64,000 bases of DNA from positions 105,347 to 169,346 of the forward strand of contig JASCOF010000010.1 of the NCBI GenBank assembly GCA_029960065.1, given 5' to 3'. Within the stretch, counting starts at the first letter, position 1. Each line of letters starts with the position of its first letter. Positions 32,072 to 40,797 of this stretch are shown here, one piece after another. The position numbers and the translations under genes were made by a program. This DNA comes from Flavobacteriaceae bacterium PS02336 (GTDB lineage Bacteria; Bacteroidota; Bacteroidia; Flavobacteriales; Flavobacteriaceae). The notes below the pieces were generated by a model that did not search any database, was not told where the DNA came from, and saw nothing but the letters and a program-made list of their open reading frames with translations.

Positions 32072-32857
32072 TTAATAATTACCTGAATAACCTTTCATAA
32101 TTCCTCGAGAAGAATTTCTGATAAAATCAAGAATTTCATCTCTTTCAGGAGTAGCTTCCATTTCTGCTTCAATAATACTTAAAGCTTGAGTTGTATTGTA
32201 ATTCTTTTGGTATAAAATTCTGTATATTTCCTGAATCTCTCTAATTTTTTCAGTACTAAAACCTCTTCTTCTTAAACCAACTGAGTTAATTCCAACATAA
32301 GACAATGGTTCTTTTGCTGCTTTTGTAAAAGGAGGAACATCTTTTCTAACTAAAGATCCTCCAGAAATCATAGCATGATCTCCAATATGAATAAATTGGT
32401 GAATTGCTGCTAAACCTCCAATAACAGCGTGATTACCAACAACAACGTGACCTGCTAAAGCAACGCCATTTACGATAATTGCATTATTGCCAATTTCACA
32501 GTCGTGTGCAATGTGAGCATAGGCCATTACTAAACAATTATTCCCAATAACGGTTTGTCCTGAAGCTATTGTTCCTCTATTTATAGTTACACATTCTCTA
32601 ATCGTGCAATTATCTCCAATAATAGCTAGAGAATCTTCTCCTCCGAATTTTAAATCTTGTGGCACAGCAGAAATTACAGCCCCTGGAAAAATGTTACAAT
32701 TTTTTCCAATTCGAGCTCCTTCCATAATGGTCACATTCGAACCAATCCAAGTACCATCACCAATAACAACATTATTGTGAATTGTTGTAAATGGCTCTAT
32801 TACAACGTTTTTAGCGATTTTAGCGCCAGGATGAACATATGCTAATGGTTGATTCAT
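32072..32857 (-). CDS. lpxA: Acyl-ACP--UDP-N-acetylglucosamine O-acyltransferase
   Basis: First enzyme of lipid A synthesis, 261 residues. It is built of hexapeptide repeats (VHPGAKIAKNVVIEPFTTIHNNVVIGDG and on) forming a left-handed beta-helix, followed by a C-terminal helical domain (VGLRRRGFSTEKIREIQEIYRILYQ). The catalytic His is in MAYAHIAHDCEIGNNAI, and GGLAAIHQFIHIGDHAMISGGS is the other classic signature. It lies 71 bp downstream of lpxC-fabZ in the lpxD, lpxC-fabZ, lpxA order. Confidence 0.96.
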   Translation of the reverse strand: MNQPLAYVHPGAKIAKNVVIEPFTTIHNNVVIGDGTWIGSNVTIMEGARIGKNCNIFPGAVISAVPQDLKFGGEDSLAIIGDNCTIRECVTINRGTIASGQTVIGNNCLVMAYAHIAHDCEIGNNAIIVNGVALAGHVVVGNHAVIGGLAAIHQFIHIGDHAMISGGSLVRKDVPPFTKAAKEPLSYVGINSVGLRRRGFSTEKIREIQEIYRILYQKNYNTTQALSIIEAEMEATPERDEILDFIRNSSRGIMKGYSGNY

Positions 32858-32928
32858 CTATGTTTTATATTTTAAATTAAAATAGTCTAATTGAGGCAAC
32901 AAACCTAAACAATAAATTTGATAATTTA

Positions 32929-34326
32929 TTATTGTTTTCTTGCAATTTGTGCCATTAATTCTGCCTCAGTTACTAATTTCCCATTTGCATAAGCGTTTGC
33001 CTGCATATGACAAATTCCTCTTCTGATTGGAGAAATTAATTCACATTTGAAAATTAATGTATCTCCCGGCAGTACTTTATGTTTAAACTTAACGTTGTCA
33101 ATCTTCATAAAGTATGTTAAATAGTTCTCTGGATCTGGAACTGTACTTAAAACCAATATTCCTCCTGTCTGTGCCATTGCTTCTACAATTAAAACTCCTG
33201 GCATAACTGGAGCTTCTGGAAAGTGTCCTACGAAGAAATTTTCGTTCATAGTAACATTTTTTAACCCAACAACGTGACGATCTGACATTTCAATAATTCT
33301 ATCAATTAACAAAAATGGAGGTCTGTGAGGAAGCATCGCCATAATTTTATGAATATCCATCAACGGTTCTTGATGCAAATCATAAGTTGGAACATGATTT
33401 CTCTGTTCTATTTTGATAATTTTAGCCAGTTTCTTAGCAAATTGTGTATTTACAAAGTGACCTGGTTTATTTGCAATGATTTTTCCTTGAATACGAACTC
33501 CAATAAGTGATAAATCTCCTATTACATCAAGTAATTTATGTCTTGCCGCTTCGTTTGGATAATGTAATGTAAGATTATCTAAAACACCATTTGGTTTTAC
33601 TGAAATTTCATCTTTACCAAAGGCTTTTTTAAGATTCTCCATTGTAGATTCAGAGATTTCTTTATCTACATATACGATTGCATTATTTAAATCACCTCCT
33701 TTAATTAGACCATGTTCTAATAATGACTCCAATTCATGTAAGAAACTAAATGTTCTTGAACTCGCGATTTCAGATTTAAAATCAGAAAGACTTTTTAAAG
33801 TTGCATTTTGAGTTCCTAAAACTTTTGTACCAAAATCAACCATTGCAGTTACTTGGTATTCATCACTTGGCATAACCAAGATTTCACTTCCTGTAGCTTC
33901 GTCTGTAAATGAAATTACTTCTTTAACTACATAAACATTGCGCTGTGCATCTTGCTCTTCAATACCAGCTTTTTCAATAGCTTCAACAAAATATTTTGAT
34001 GAACCATCCATAATTGGAAGTTCAGAGGCATTCAATTCAATAATAATATTATCCAAATCGCAGCCAACTACTGCAGCTAAAACATGTTCAGGTGTTTGAA
34101 TTTTTACTCCTAATTTCTCAAGGTTAGTTCCTCTTTGAGTATTAACAACATAATTAGCATCAGCCTCAATGACTGGTTGACCTTGCAAATCTACTCTTAC
34201 AAAAGTGAAACCATTATTAACGGGAGCAGGTTTAAAAGTCATTGTAACTTCTTTTCCAGTATGCAATCCAACTCCTGTTAGTGAAATTTCATTTTTGATG
34301 GTCTTCTGTTTAACCATTATTTCCAT
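32929..34326 (-). CDS. lpxC-fabZ: Bifunctional UDP-3-O-acyl-GlcNAc deacetylase / 3-hydroxyacyl-ACP dehydratase
   Basis: Fusion of two enzymes in 465 residues. LpxC (about 1-310) starts KQKTIKNEISLTGVGLHTGKEV; zinc ligands are visible as the His in QTPEHVLAAVVG and the HKLLDVIGDL His and Asp. FabZ (about 320-465) has DIHKIMAMLPHRPPFLLIDRI and the hot-dog catalytic segment GHFPEAPVMPGVLIVEAMAQTGG. The fusion is a known Bacteroidota trait and couples lipid A deacetylation to acyl-chain supply. The start at 34326 overlaps the end of lpxD by 17 bp. A second in-frame ATG at 34317 would shorten the overlap to 8 bp and loses only MEI. Confidence 0.96.
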   Translation of the reverse strand: MEIMVKQKTIKNEISLTGVGLHTGKEVTMTFKPAPVNNGFTFVRVDLQGQPVIEADANYVVNTQRGTNLEKLGVKIQTPEHVLAAVVGCDLDNIIIELNASELPIMDGSSKYFVEAIEKAGIEEQDAQRNVYVVKEVISFTDEATGSEILVMPSDEYQVTAMVDFGTKVLGTQNATLKSLSDFKSEIASSRTFSFLHELESLLEHGLIKGGDLNNAIVYVDKEISESTMENLKKAFGKDEISVKPNGVLDNLTLHYPNEAARHKLLDVIGDLSLIGVRIQGKIIANKPGHFVNTQFAKKLAKIIKIEQRNHVPTYDLHQEPLMDIHKIMAMLPHRPPFLLIDRIIEMSDRHVVGLKNVTMNENFFVGHFPEAPVMPGVLIVEAMAQTGGILVLSTVPDPENYLTYFMKIDNVKFKHKVLPGDTLIFKCELISPIRRGICHMQANAYANGKLVTEAELMAQIARKQ

Positions 34327-35353
34327 TTTTTGGGTTTATTATTTGTTTTTTTAATTCTTGAACTTCAGCCACTATCTTAGGAAGATTCTTAAAGTGAACA
34401 TACGATTTATTAAATTCTGTATATCCAAGTGATGGAGTTCCTTGTAAAACTTCATCATCTTTAATGTTTCTGGCAACTCCTGACTGTGCCTGAAGTCTAA
34501 CATTATTTCCTATAGTCAAATGACCTGCGATACCTACTTGTCCACCAATCATACAGTTCTCGCCTATTTTTGTAGAACCTGCTACACCACTTTGTGCTGC
34601 AATAACCGTATTTTTTCCAATTTCTACATTATGAGCAATCATGATCTGATTGTCTAATTTAACTCCTTTTCTAATTATTGTAGATCCTAGAGTTGCTCTG
34701 TCAATAGTTGTATTTGCACCAATATCGACATTATCTTCTATAATTACATTACCAATCTGCGGTACTTTACTGTATTCTCCATTTTCATTCGGCGCAAAGC
34801 CAAAACCATCAGCTCCTATAATAACACCTGAGTGCACAGTACAATTATTACCAATTATAGTCTCTGAATAAATTTTTGCTCCTGCAAAAATGAATACATC
34901 GTTACCAATAACAACATTATCTCCGATAAAGCTATTTGGGTAAATCTTAACGTTATCACCTAAAACTACATTTTGTCCTATATAACTAAAACTGCCCAAA
35001 TATAAATTCTCGCCATATTTAGTCCCCTCAGACATAAAAGTCTGTGGTTCGATACCTGTTTTATTTAGTTTTACCTGATTATAAAAGTGTAAAAGTTTAG
35101 AAAACGCCGCATAAGCATCTTCTACTTTTATTAAAGTAGTAGTAATTTCCTGTTCAGGAATAAAGCTGTCATTAACAATTGTTACTGTCGCTTTTGTTGT
35201 ATATATATAATTGATATACTTTGGATTAGCCAAAAAAGTAAGCGATCCCTCTTCGCCTTCTTCGATTTTAGAAAGCTTGGAAACTTCTGCATTGGGATTC
35301 CCAACAACTTCTCCTTCTAAAATTCCTGCTATTTGTTCTGCTGTAAATTTCAT
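34310..35353 (-). CDS. lpxD: UDP-3-O-(3-hydroxyacyl)glucosamine N-acyltransferase
   Basis: Third enzyme of lipid A synthesis, 347 residues. It has an N-terminal uridine-binding domain (MKFTAEQIAGILEGEVVGNPNAEVSKLSKIEEGEEGSLTFLANPKY), a long run of hexapeptide repeats, the catalytic His in LDNQIMIAHNVEIGKNT, and a C-terminal helix. The length matches typical LpxD. Its 3' end overlaps lpxC-fabZ, so translation may be coupled. A TATTTTTG box lies only 5 bp before the start codon (35359-35366), implying a very short or absent 5' leader if used. A shorter paralogue is encoded at 30363-31292. Confidence 0.96.
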   Translation of the reverse strand: MKFTAEQIAGILEGEVVGNPNAEVSKLSKIEEGEEGSLTFLANPKYINYIYTTKATVTIVNDSFIPEQEITTTLIKVEDAYAAFSKLLHFYNQVKLNKTGIEPQTFMSEGTKYGENLYLGSFSYIGQNVVLGDNVKIYPNSFIGDNVVIGNDVFIFAGAKIYSETIIGNNCTVHSGVIIGADGFGFAPNENGEYSKVPQIGNVIIEDNVDIGANTTIDRATLGSTIIRKGVKLDNQIMIAHNVEIGKNTVIAAQSGVAGSTKIGENCMIGGQVGIAGHLTIGNNVRLQAQSGVARNIKDDEVLQGTPSLGYTEFNKSYVHFKNLPKIVAEVQELKKQIINPKNGNNG

Positions 35354-35358
35354 CGCGA

Positions 35359-35366
35359 CAAAAATA
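35359..35366 (-). promoter_or_regulatory. -7 box directly before lpxD
   Basis: Minus-strand TATTTTTG matching TAnnTTTG, five bases upstream of the lpxD ATG. No matching TTG was found at the usual distance, so this may be a weak internal promoter giving a nearly leaderless mRNA. Confidence 0.4.
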
Positions 35367-35392
35367 TAAAAAATAGGTTTTAAATGTTAATT

Positions 35393-36622
35393 TTAGATAA
35401 GTTGTTTTGGGAAACAGATATAATATTTTGTTACCAATTTAGATAACGATTTCAAATTCAGCTGATCAGAAGCTTCAACAACATCTTCAATTGTTTTATC
35501 TTTTTTCAAAATTCGAATAGGTTCTGCTTCTTTACTATAGGCCTGATTTTTAATTTTACCTCTAAAAATAAAATATCCTGCATCAACTGCCGAAATTTGA
35601 TGTGCTTCTGCAAACTCCTCTTTTAAAGACTGTGATTCTTCGACTGGAATTTTTTCTGCACTAAGCTTAATTTTTAACAAATCTCTGTTAATGATCATTT
35701 TACTTAAAGTAGAAAGTATAAAATCAGTATGTTTCTGCCAAGCTTTTAAAGCACTTATAATATCAAAATCATCCAATTGAGAAAACAAATCTAAATTTTT
35801 GGCATCAAAATCTTCCAGTGTAATCTTATTGTGCATGAAATACGAAAGCGGCTCACTGCATGGTAACTTAACTCCTTTTAAAGTTAATTCTTTGGCTCTT
35901 TTTAAAACTTTCATTAAAATTAATTCTGCAACTAAACTTGTTTTATGCAGATAAGCCTGCCAGTACATTAACCTTCTCGAAAGCAGAAATTTTTCTACCG
36001 AATAAATTCCTTTTTCTTCAATTACCAAAACATCGTTCTCAACATTCATCATCTGGATCAATCGTTCAGAATTTACATTTCCCTCTGCAACTCCTGTATA
36101 GAAACTATCGCGTTTTAAGTAATCCATTCGATCCATATCCAACTGACTTGAGATCAATTGCAGCATAAATTTTCTATGATACTCTCCTTTAAAAACCTGA
36201 ATTGCCAGGCTCAATCTTCCATCAAACTCCTCATTCAGCTGATTCATAAATAATAATGAAATAGCTTCGTGATGCACATCTTCAACAATACTTCTTTCCA
36301 TTGCATGCGAAAAAGGTCCGTGTCCTATATCATGAAGTAAAATTGCAATCAGCAAAGCATTTTCTTCCTCTTCAGAAATCACAACATCTTTAAAACGAAG
36401 TGTATCAATTGCTTTTTTCATCAAATGCATGCATCCCAAAGCGTGATGAAAACGAGTATGATTCGCACCCGGATAAACCAAATACGACAATCCCATTTGA
36501 GAAATTCGGCGGAGACGCTGAAAATACGGATGCTGAATTAAGTCGTAAACCAGCTCATTCGGAATCGTTATAAAACCATATATAGGATCGTTGAATATTT
36601 TAAGTTTATTGATCTGAGTCAC
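35393..36622 (-). CDS. HD-domain phosphohydrolase (YdhJ/dGTPase-like)
   Basis: Soluble protein of 409 residues with an HD metal site: the first His in NHTRFHHALGCMHLM (about 55-69), the HD pair in LLIAILLHDIGHGPFSHAMERS (about 93-110), and a later Asp in ISSQLDMDRMDYLKRDS. HD enzymes of this type hydrolyse nucleotides such as dNTPs, and the family includes deoxyguanosine triphosphohydrolase-like proteins. The C-terminal part is helical and family-specific. It is the first gene of the minus-strand cluster, 39 bp upstream of lpxD, and a TATATTTG box (36653-36646) upstream is probably its -7 element. The exact substrate is not evident. Confidence 0.87.
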   Translation of the reverse strand: MTQINKLKIFNDPIYGFITIPNELVYDLIQHPYFQRLRRISQMGLSYLVYPGANHTRFHHALGCMHLMKKAIDTLRFKDVVISEEEENALLIAILLHDIGHGPFSHAMERSIVEDVHHEAISLLFMNQLNEEFDGRLSLAIQVFKGEYHRKFMLQLISSQLDMDRMDYLKRDSFYTGVAEGNVNSERLIQMMNVENDVLVIEEKGIYSVEKFLLSRRLMYWQAYLHKTSLVAELILMKVLKRAKELTLKGVKLPCSEPLSYFMHNKITLEDFDAKNLDLFSQLDDFDIISALKAWQKHTDFILSTLSKMIINRDLLKIKLSAEKIPVEESQSLKEEFAEAHQISAVDAGYFIFRGKIKNQAYSKEAEPIRILKKDKTIEDVVEASDQLNLKSLSKLVTKYYICFPKQLI

Positions 36623-36834
36623 TAGTGCGTTATTTTTTAGGTCAACAAATATAAGTAAATAAGTATAAAGACTTTGGTGTTTTTTATTTAAAAATGAAAG
36701 TCCAAATTATGATGATTATCAATAAAATACACTAAAAAATGTTAAAATTCAAAATAAAATCATTGTTCAACTTTGGTAATTTTATACTATTTTTAATAGT
36801 TTTTAAGTTGTATAACTTTAAATTGCAGTAAAAA

Positions 36835-36842
36835 TAAATTTG
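36835..36842 (+). promoter_or_regulatory. -7 box of porX
   Basis: TAAATTTG, a full TAnnTTTG match, ends only four bases before the porX ATG at 36847. A TTG lies 24 bases upstream (36808-36810), slightly beyond the usual spacing. Transcription would begin at or near the start codon. Confidence 0.5.
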
Positions 36843-36846
36843 TTTT

Positions 36847-38400
36847 ATGGATAAGATTAAAATACTTTGGGTCGATGATGAAATCGATCTTTTAAAGCCC
36901 CATATATTATTTCTAGAAAAAAAGAATTACGAAGTTACTACCTGTAATAATGGTCTTGATGCGATTGCATTATTTGAAGAAGATAACTTTGATATTGTTT
37001 TTTTGGATGAAAACATGCCTGGAATGAGCGGTTTAGAAACGCTTTCTGAAATGAAAGAAAAAAAATCAGCCATTCCGATGATTATGATTACCAAAAGCGA
37101 AGAAGAATATATTATGGAAGAAGCTATTGGTTCTAAAATCGCCGACTATTTAATTAAACCTGTTAATCCGAATCAGATTCTATTGAGTTTAAAAAAGAAC
37201 TTAGATGATTCGAGATTAATTACTGAAAAAACAACCTTAGATTATCAAAAAGAATTCAGAAAAATTGCAATGGAACTTGCAATGGTTAACTCTTATGAAG
37301 ACTGGATTGAATTATACAAAAAACTACTTTTTTGGGAGTTAAAACTAGAAGACATCAACGATACGGCAATGATCGAAATCCTTGAATCTCAAAAAGTAGA
37401 AGCCAATTCGCAATTCGGAAAATTTATTGAAAGAAACTATGAAGACTGGTTTGCATCAAAAGCAGATAAGCCAATACAGTCTAATACTTTATTTAAAGAG
37501 CTTGTTGTTCCTGAACTTAAAAAGAAAGACAAACCTGTTCTTTTTGTGGTAATTGACAATTTAAGATATGATCAATGGAAATCTTTTGAATCTGTAATTG
37601 CTAATTATTATAAATTAGAAAAAGAAGTTCCCTACTACTCTATACTTCCAACTGCTACACAATACGCTCGAAACTCAATTTTCTCTGGTCTTCTGCCTTT
37701 AGAAATGGAAAAACAATTTCCTGAATATTGGAAAAATGATGTTGAAGATGGCGGCAAAAACCTTTATGAAGCTGAATTTTTATCGGCTCAATTAAAGCGT
37801 TTAGGTTTAAATATTAAGGAAGACTATTTTAAAATCACCAATTATTCTGGCGGTAAAAAATTAGCTGAAAACTTTAAAGCTTTAAAAGGAAACGACTTAG
37901 TAACGGTAGTTTACAATTTTGTTGATATGCTTTCACATGCTAAAACCGAAATGGAAGTAGTAAAAGAATTAGCATCAGATGATAAAGCCTATCGCTCCCT
38001 AACATTAAGCTGGTTTAAAAATTCGCCTTTGCTAGAAATTATACAACAAGCGCAAGTTTTAGGATTTAAATTGATCTTAACAACAGACCACGGAACAATT
38101 AATGTAAAAAATCCGTCGAAAGTTGTGGGAGATAAAAATACAAGTCTAAATTTGCGTTATAAAACGGGACGCAGTTTAACATACGAACAAAAGGATGTTT
38201 ATGTTGTAAAAGAACCTAAAGCAATTGGTCTTCCGGCTATCAACATGAGTAGTTCGTTTATTTTTGCCAAGAATGATTTTTTCCTAGCTTATGTAAATAA
38301 CTACAATCATTATGTGAGTTATTACAAAAATACCTATCAGCATGGTGGAATTTCGCTAGAAGAAATGATTATTCCGTTTTTAGTATTTAATCCTAAATAA
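36847..38400 (+). CDS. porX: PorX: response regulator fused to PglZ/alkaline-phosphatase-like domain
   Basis: Regulator of the type IX secretion system, 517 residues. The receiver domain (1-120) has DDE (10-12), phospho-acceptor D54 in VFLDENMPGM, T82 and K104 in YLIKPVNP. A helical linker follows, then a PglZ-type phosphodiesterase domain: metal-ligand motifs include VIDNLRYDQWKSFE, a Thr-Gln pair in LPTATQYARNSIFSGLLP, NFVDMLSHAKTE and TTDHGTINVKNP. PorX acts with the kinase PorY and sigma factor SigP in Porphyromonas, and as a zinc-dependent phosphodiesterase on oligonucleotides. No porY is in the window. It is followed by tsaE, with an unusual composite inverted repeat in the gap. Confidence 0.95.
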   Translation: MDKIKILWVDDEIDLLKPHILFLEKKNYEVTTCNNGLDAIALFEEDNFDIVFLDENMPGMSGLETLSEMKEKKSAIPMIMITKSEEEYIMEEAIGSKIADYLIKPVNPNQILLSLKKNLDDSRLITEKTTLDYQKEFRKIAMELAMVNSYEDWIELYKKLLFWELKLEDINDTAMIEILESQKVEANSQFGKFIERNYEDWFASKADKPIQSNTLFKELVVPELKKKDKPVLFVVIDNLRYDQWKSFESVIANYYKLEKEVPYYSILPTATQYARNSIFSGLLPLEMEKQFPEYWKNDVEDGGKNLYEAEFLSAQLKRLGLNIKEDYFKITNYSGGKKLAENFKALKGNDLVTVVYNFVDMLSHAKTEMEVVKELASDDKAYRSLTLSWFKNSPLLEIIQQAQVLGFKLILTTDHGTINVKNPSKVVGDKNTSLNLRYKTGRSLTYEQKDVYVVKEPKAIGLPAINMSSSFIFAKNDFFLAYVNNYNHYVSYYKNTYQHGGISLEEMIIPFLVFNPK

Positions 38401-38404
38401 AAAA

Positions 38405-38464
38405 AGTTTTCAGTCGCAGTTTTTAGTCTCAGTAAATCTGAAAACTGTCACTGCGACTGAGACT
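38405..38464. repeat. Interleaved inverted repeats between porX and tsaE
   Basis: Three complementary pairs in the order C-A-B-C'-A'-B': AGTTTTCAG (38405) with CTGAAAACT (38438), CAGTCGCAGT (38411) with ACTGCGACTG (38450), and AGTCTCAGT (38425) with ACTGAGACT (38456). The pairs overlap and cannot all form at once in a simple hairpin. Non-coding. Confidence 0.75.
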
Positions 38465-38484
38465 TATAGATAAATAAAATAAAA

Positions 38485-38892
38485 ATGAACATCGTTTTTT
38501 CATTAGATCAAATTAAAGAAGTTGCACAGCAGATTGTCGATTCAAATCCTAAAAAAATCATTCTTTTTAATGGTGAAATGGGAGTTGGAAAAACTACTTT
38601 AATCAAGCAATTATGCAAAACTTTGGGAGTTGAAGACGCAACAAGCAGTCCGACATTTTCTTTAGTTAATGAATATTACACTTCAAACAATCAAATCGTT
38701 TATCATTTTGATTTTTACCGATTAAATAAAGAAACCGAAGCACTCGATATGGGCGTTGACGATTATTTATATTCTGGAAATTGGTGTTTTATTGAATGGT
38801 CTGAAAAAATTGCCAGCTTAATTCCAGAAGAACATTCTACCATAAATATTGACTTATTGGAGGATGGAAAAAGGGAATTAAAATTGGTATAA
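38485..38892 (+). CDS. tsaE: tRNA threonylcarbamoyladenosine biosynthesis ATPase
   Basis: ATPase of 135 residues needed for the t6A37 modification of ANN-decoding tRNAs, together with TsaB and TsaD. The P-loop is GEMGVGKTT (30-38). Other family signatures are SSPTFSLVNEYY and VYHFDFYRL, and WCFIEWSEKIASLIP holds the conserved Trp-Ser-Glu. It lies 84 bp after porX and precedes ald, an order shared by many Flavobacteriia. Another enzyme of the same pathway, the Sua5/TsaC type, is encoded at 50418-51038. Confidence 0.95.
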   Translation: MNIVFSLDQIKEVAQQIVDSNPKKIILFNGEMGVGKTTLIKQLCKTLGVEDATSSPTFSLVNEYYTSNNQIVYHFDFYRLNKETEALDMGVDDYLYSGNWCFIEWSEKIASLIPEEHSTINIDLLEDGKRELKLV

Positions 38893-39056
38893 AAAAATGC
38901 AAAATATTAGTCCTAATCAGCACTTGGATTGTGGTAAATCTCCATGCAAAAATCCTCAAAAAATATCTTAACATTACACCAATAGTATTAGCAGAATTTT
39001 TGCACTAATTTTAAATCTTTTTACGTAATTTGTACCTTTAATTTTTTGCACAATCC

Positions 39057-40256
39057 ATGTCAATTACCTTAACTCCATTTACAAAACAACAATTAATACC
39101 GCAAGAGGAAAAACTTGAGGTTGGTCGTTTTAAAAGAGAACTTTTTATAGGAATTCCTAAGGAAACAAGTTATCAGGAACGCCGTATCTGTCTGACACCT
39201 GATGCCGTAAACTCCTTAACTTATGAAGGACATCGTGTAATGATTGAGTCTGGAGCTGGAGAAAGTTCAAGTTATACAGACAAAGAATATGCAGACGCCG
39301 GTGCAGAAATCACAAAAGATACTAAGAGAGTTTTTGGGTGTCCCTTTTTACTAAAGGTAGAACCGCCTACATTAGCAGAAATTGAAATGATAAATCCAGA
39401 AACTGTTATTATTTCTGCGATTCAGTTAAAAACAAAAAAGAAAGAATACTTTGAAGCTCTGGCGAAAAAGAAAATAACAGCCTTAGCTTTTGAATATATT
39501 AAAGATGAAGACGGATCTTATCCTGCTGTAAAATCCTTAAGCGAAATTGCAGGAACGGCTTCCGTACTTATTGCGGCGGAGTTAATGATTACAAACGAAT
39601 TCGGAAAGGGGCTTTTATTCGGAAATATTACTGGCGTTCCTCCTACCGAAGTTGTGATTTTGGGAGCTGGAACTGTTGGGGAATTTGCTGCAAAAACCGC
39701 AATTGGATTAGGTGCAAACGTAAAAGTATTTGACAATTCCATAACAAAACTGCGCCGTTTACAAAACAATTTAAATCAAAGAATTTTCACTTCAACCATA
39801 CAGCAAAAAGGTTTACTAAAAGCTTTAAGACGCTGTGATGTGGCAATTGGTGCCATGCGAGGCAAAGAAAGATGTCCGATCGTAGTGAGTGAAACCATGG
39901 TAGAACATATGAAAAAAGGCGCTGTAATTGTTGATGTAAGCATCGATACCGGAGGCTGTTTTGAAACGTCAGAAGTTACTACTCACGAAAAACCGACTTT
40001 TATAAAAAGTAATGTTTTACACTATTGTGTTCCCAATATCCCATCAAGATATTCTAAAACTGCTTCATTATCAATTAGTAATATCCTTACTCCTTACCTT
40101 CATCAGATAGCTGAAGATGGTGGTATAGAAAGTGCTATACGATGCAATAAAGGACTTAAAAATGGAATTTATCTTTATCACGGAATCTTAACAAACAAAG
40201 CGATTGGCGAATGGTTTGACTTGCCTGATAATGATATTAATTTACTTGTATTCTAA
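39057..40256 (+). CDS. ald: Alanine dehydrogenase
   Basis: NAD-dependent oxidoreductase of 399 residues that interconverts alanine and pyruvate plus ammonia. The N-terminal half holds FIGIPKETSYQERRICLTPDAVNSL, and the catalytic Lys and His region and the Rossmann part TEVVILGAGTVGEFAAKTAIGLGANVKVFD (about 205-235) are typical, as is CDVAIGAMRGKERCPIVVSE. An N-terminal extension of about 25 residues (ITLTPFTKQQLIPQEEKLEV) compared with Bacillus Ald is usual in Bacteroidota. An imperfect -7 element TACCTTTA lies upstream. The 3' end contains the promoter of the next gene. Confidence 0.93.
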   Translation: MSITLTPFTKQQLIPQEEKLEVGRFKRELFIGIPKETSYQERRICLTPDAVNSLTYEGHRVMIESGAGESSSYTDKEYADAGAEITKDTKRVFGCPFLLKVEPPTLAEIEMINPETVIISAIQLKTKKKEYFEALAKKKITALAFEYIKDEDGSYPAVKSLSEIAGTASVLIAAELMITNEFGKGLLFGNITGVPPTEVVILGAGTVGEFAAKTAIGLGANVKVFDNSITKLRRLQNNLNQRIFTSTIQQKGLLKALRRCDVAIGAMRGKERCPIVVSETMVEHMKKGAVIVDVSIDTGGCFETSEVTTHEKPTFIKSNVLHYCVPNIPSRYSKTASLSISNILTPYLHQIAEDGGIESAIRCNKGLKNGIYLYHGILTNKAIGEWFDLPDNDINLLVF

Positions 40257-40277
40257 AGGAACTTTAACGTACCTTTG
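40246..40277 (+). promoter_or_regulatory. Promoter of the 124-aa DUF4258-like gene, overlapping the ald 3' end
   Basis: TTG (40246-40248), 21 bases, TACCTTTG (40270-40277). It decides the start of the following gene: the TTG at 40275 is part of this box, so the ATG at 40293 is the real start. Confidence 0.7.
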
Positions 40278-40292
40278 CAAAAAAAATATTTC

Positions 40293-40667
40293 ATGAAGTT
40301 CGTACATCGTTTTGCATATTATTTAATCGGCCTAATTATGGGTTGTTTTTTTGTAGCACTTGTTTTTAGTGGAAAAGATACTCGTTGTAACTATTTTCCA
40401 AATGCCCGAGTTTTAAATAATCTTCGAACAAAACCTTTCCAATATTCCGAAAAAGCGGTTCAAACTTTAAGCGAAAAATGGGTTGATACTGCAGATATCA
40501 AAAACACATTAACTTATGGAGATGTTGATTTTGACCAAAGTAATGTCCCTTTTAATAAAGGTAAACTTTATATTATTGAAGGAAAAACAGTAAAAAACCA
40601 AGAAATTATTCTAAAAGTGGTCAATTATGAAAATAAAGCTGTTTTAGAAGAAATTTTAAAAAAATAA
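40293..40667 (+). CDS. Membrane-anchored DUF4258-like protein
   Basis: Protein of 124 residues with one N-terminal TM segment (about 7-24, FAYYLIGLIMGCFFVALVF) and a small extracytoplasmic domain. The domain, starting at CNYFPNARVLNNLRTKPFQYSEKA and ending in LYIIEGKTVKNQEIILKVVNYENKAVLEEILKK, has the order of DUF4258, a family whose role is not known. I chose the ATG at 40293 because an upstream TTG would lie inside a promoter box and add only QKKYF-type residues. It lies between ald and a convergent gene (ung). Confidence 0.75.
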   Translation: MKFVHRFAYYLIGLIMGCFFVALVFSGKDTRCNYFPNARVLNNLRTKPFQYSEKAVQTLSEKWVDTADIKNTLTYGDVDFDQSNVPFNKGKLYIIEGKTVKNQEIILKVVNYENKAVLEEILKK

Positions 40668-40679
40668 TATAACTAAATC

Positions 40680-40786
40680 TTTTGTTTCTCGCAGATTATG
40701 CAGATTCAAAAGATTTTTTTTAATTGCCTTTCTCGCAGAGTTACAATGACACAAAGTTTTTCCCTCTGCCTCTCTGAAACTTTGTG
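40680..40786. repeat. Repeat-rich convergent gap with 10-bp inverted repeat
   Basis: TCTCGCAGATTATGCAGATTC and TTTCTCGCAGAGTTAC are related words. CACAAAGTTT (40750-40759) and AAACTTTGTG (40777-40786) are perfect reverse complements. The gap separates convergent genes, so the hairpin may help terminate both transcripts. Confidence 0.55.
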
Positions 40787-40797
40787 CCTTAAAAAAA

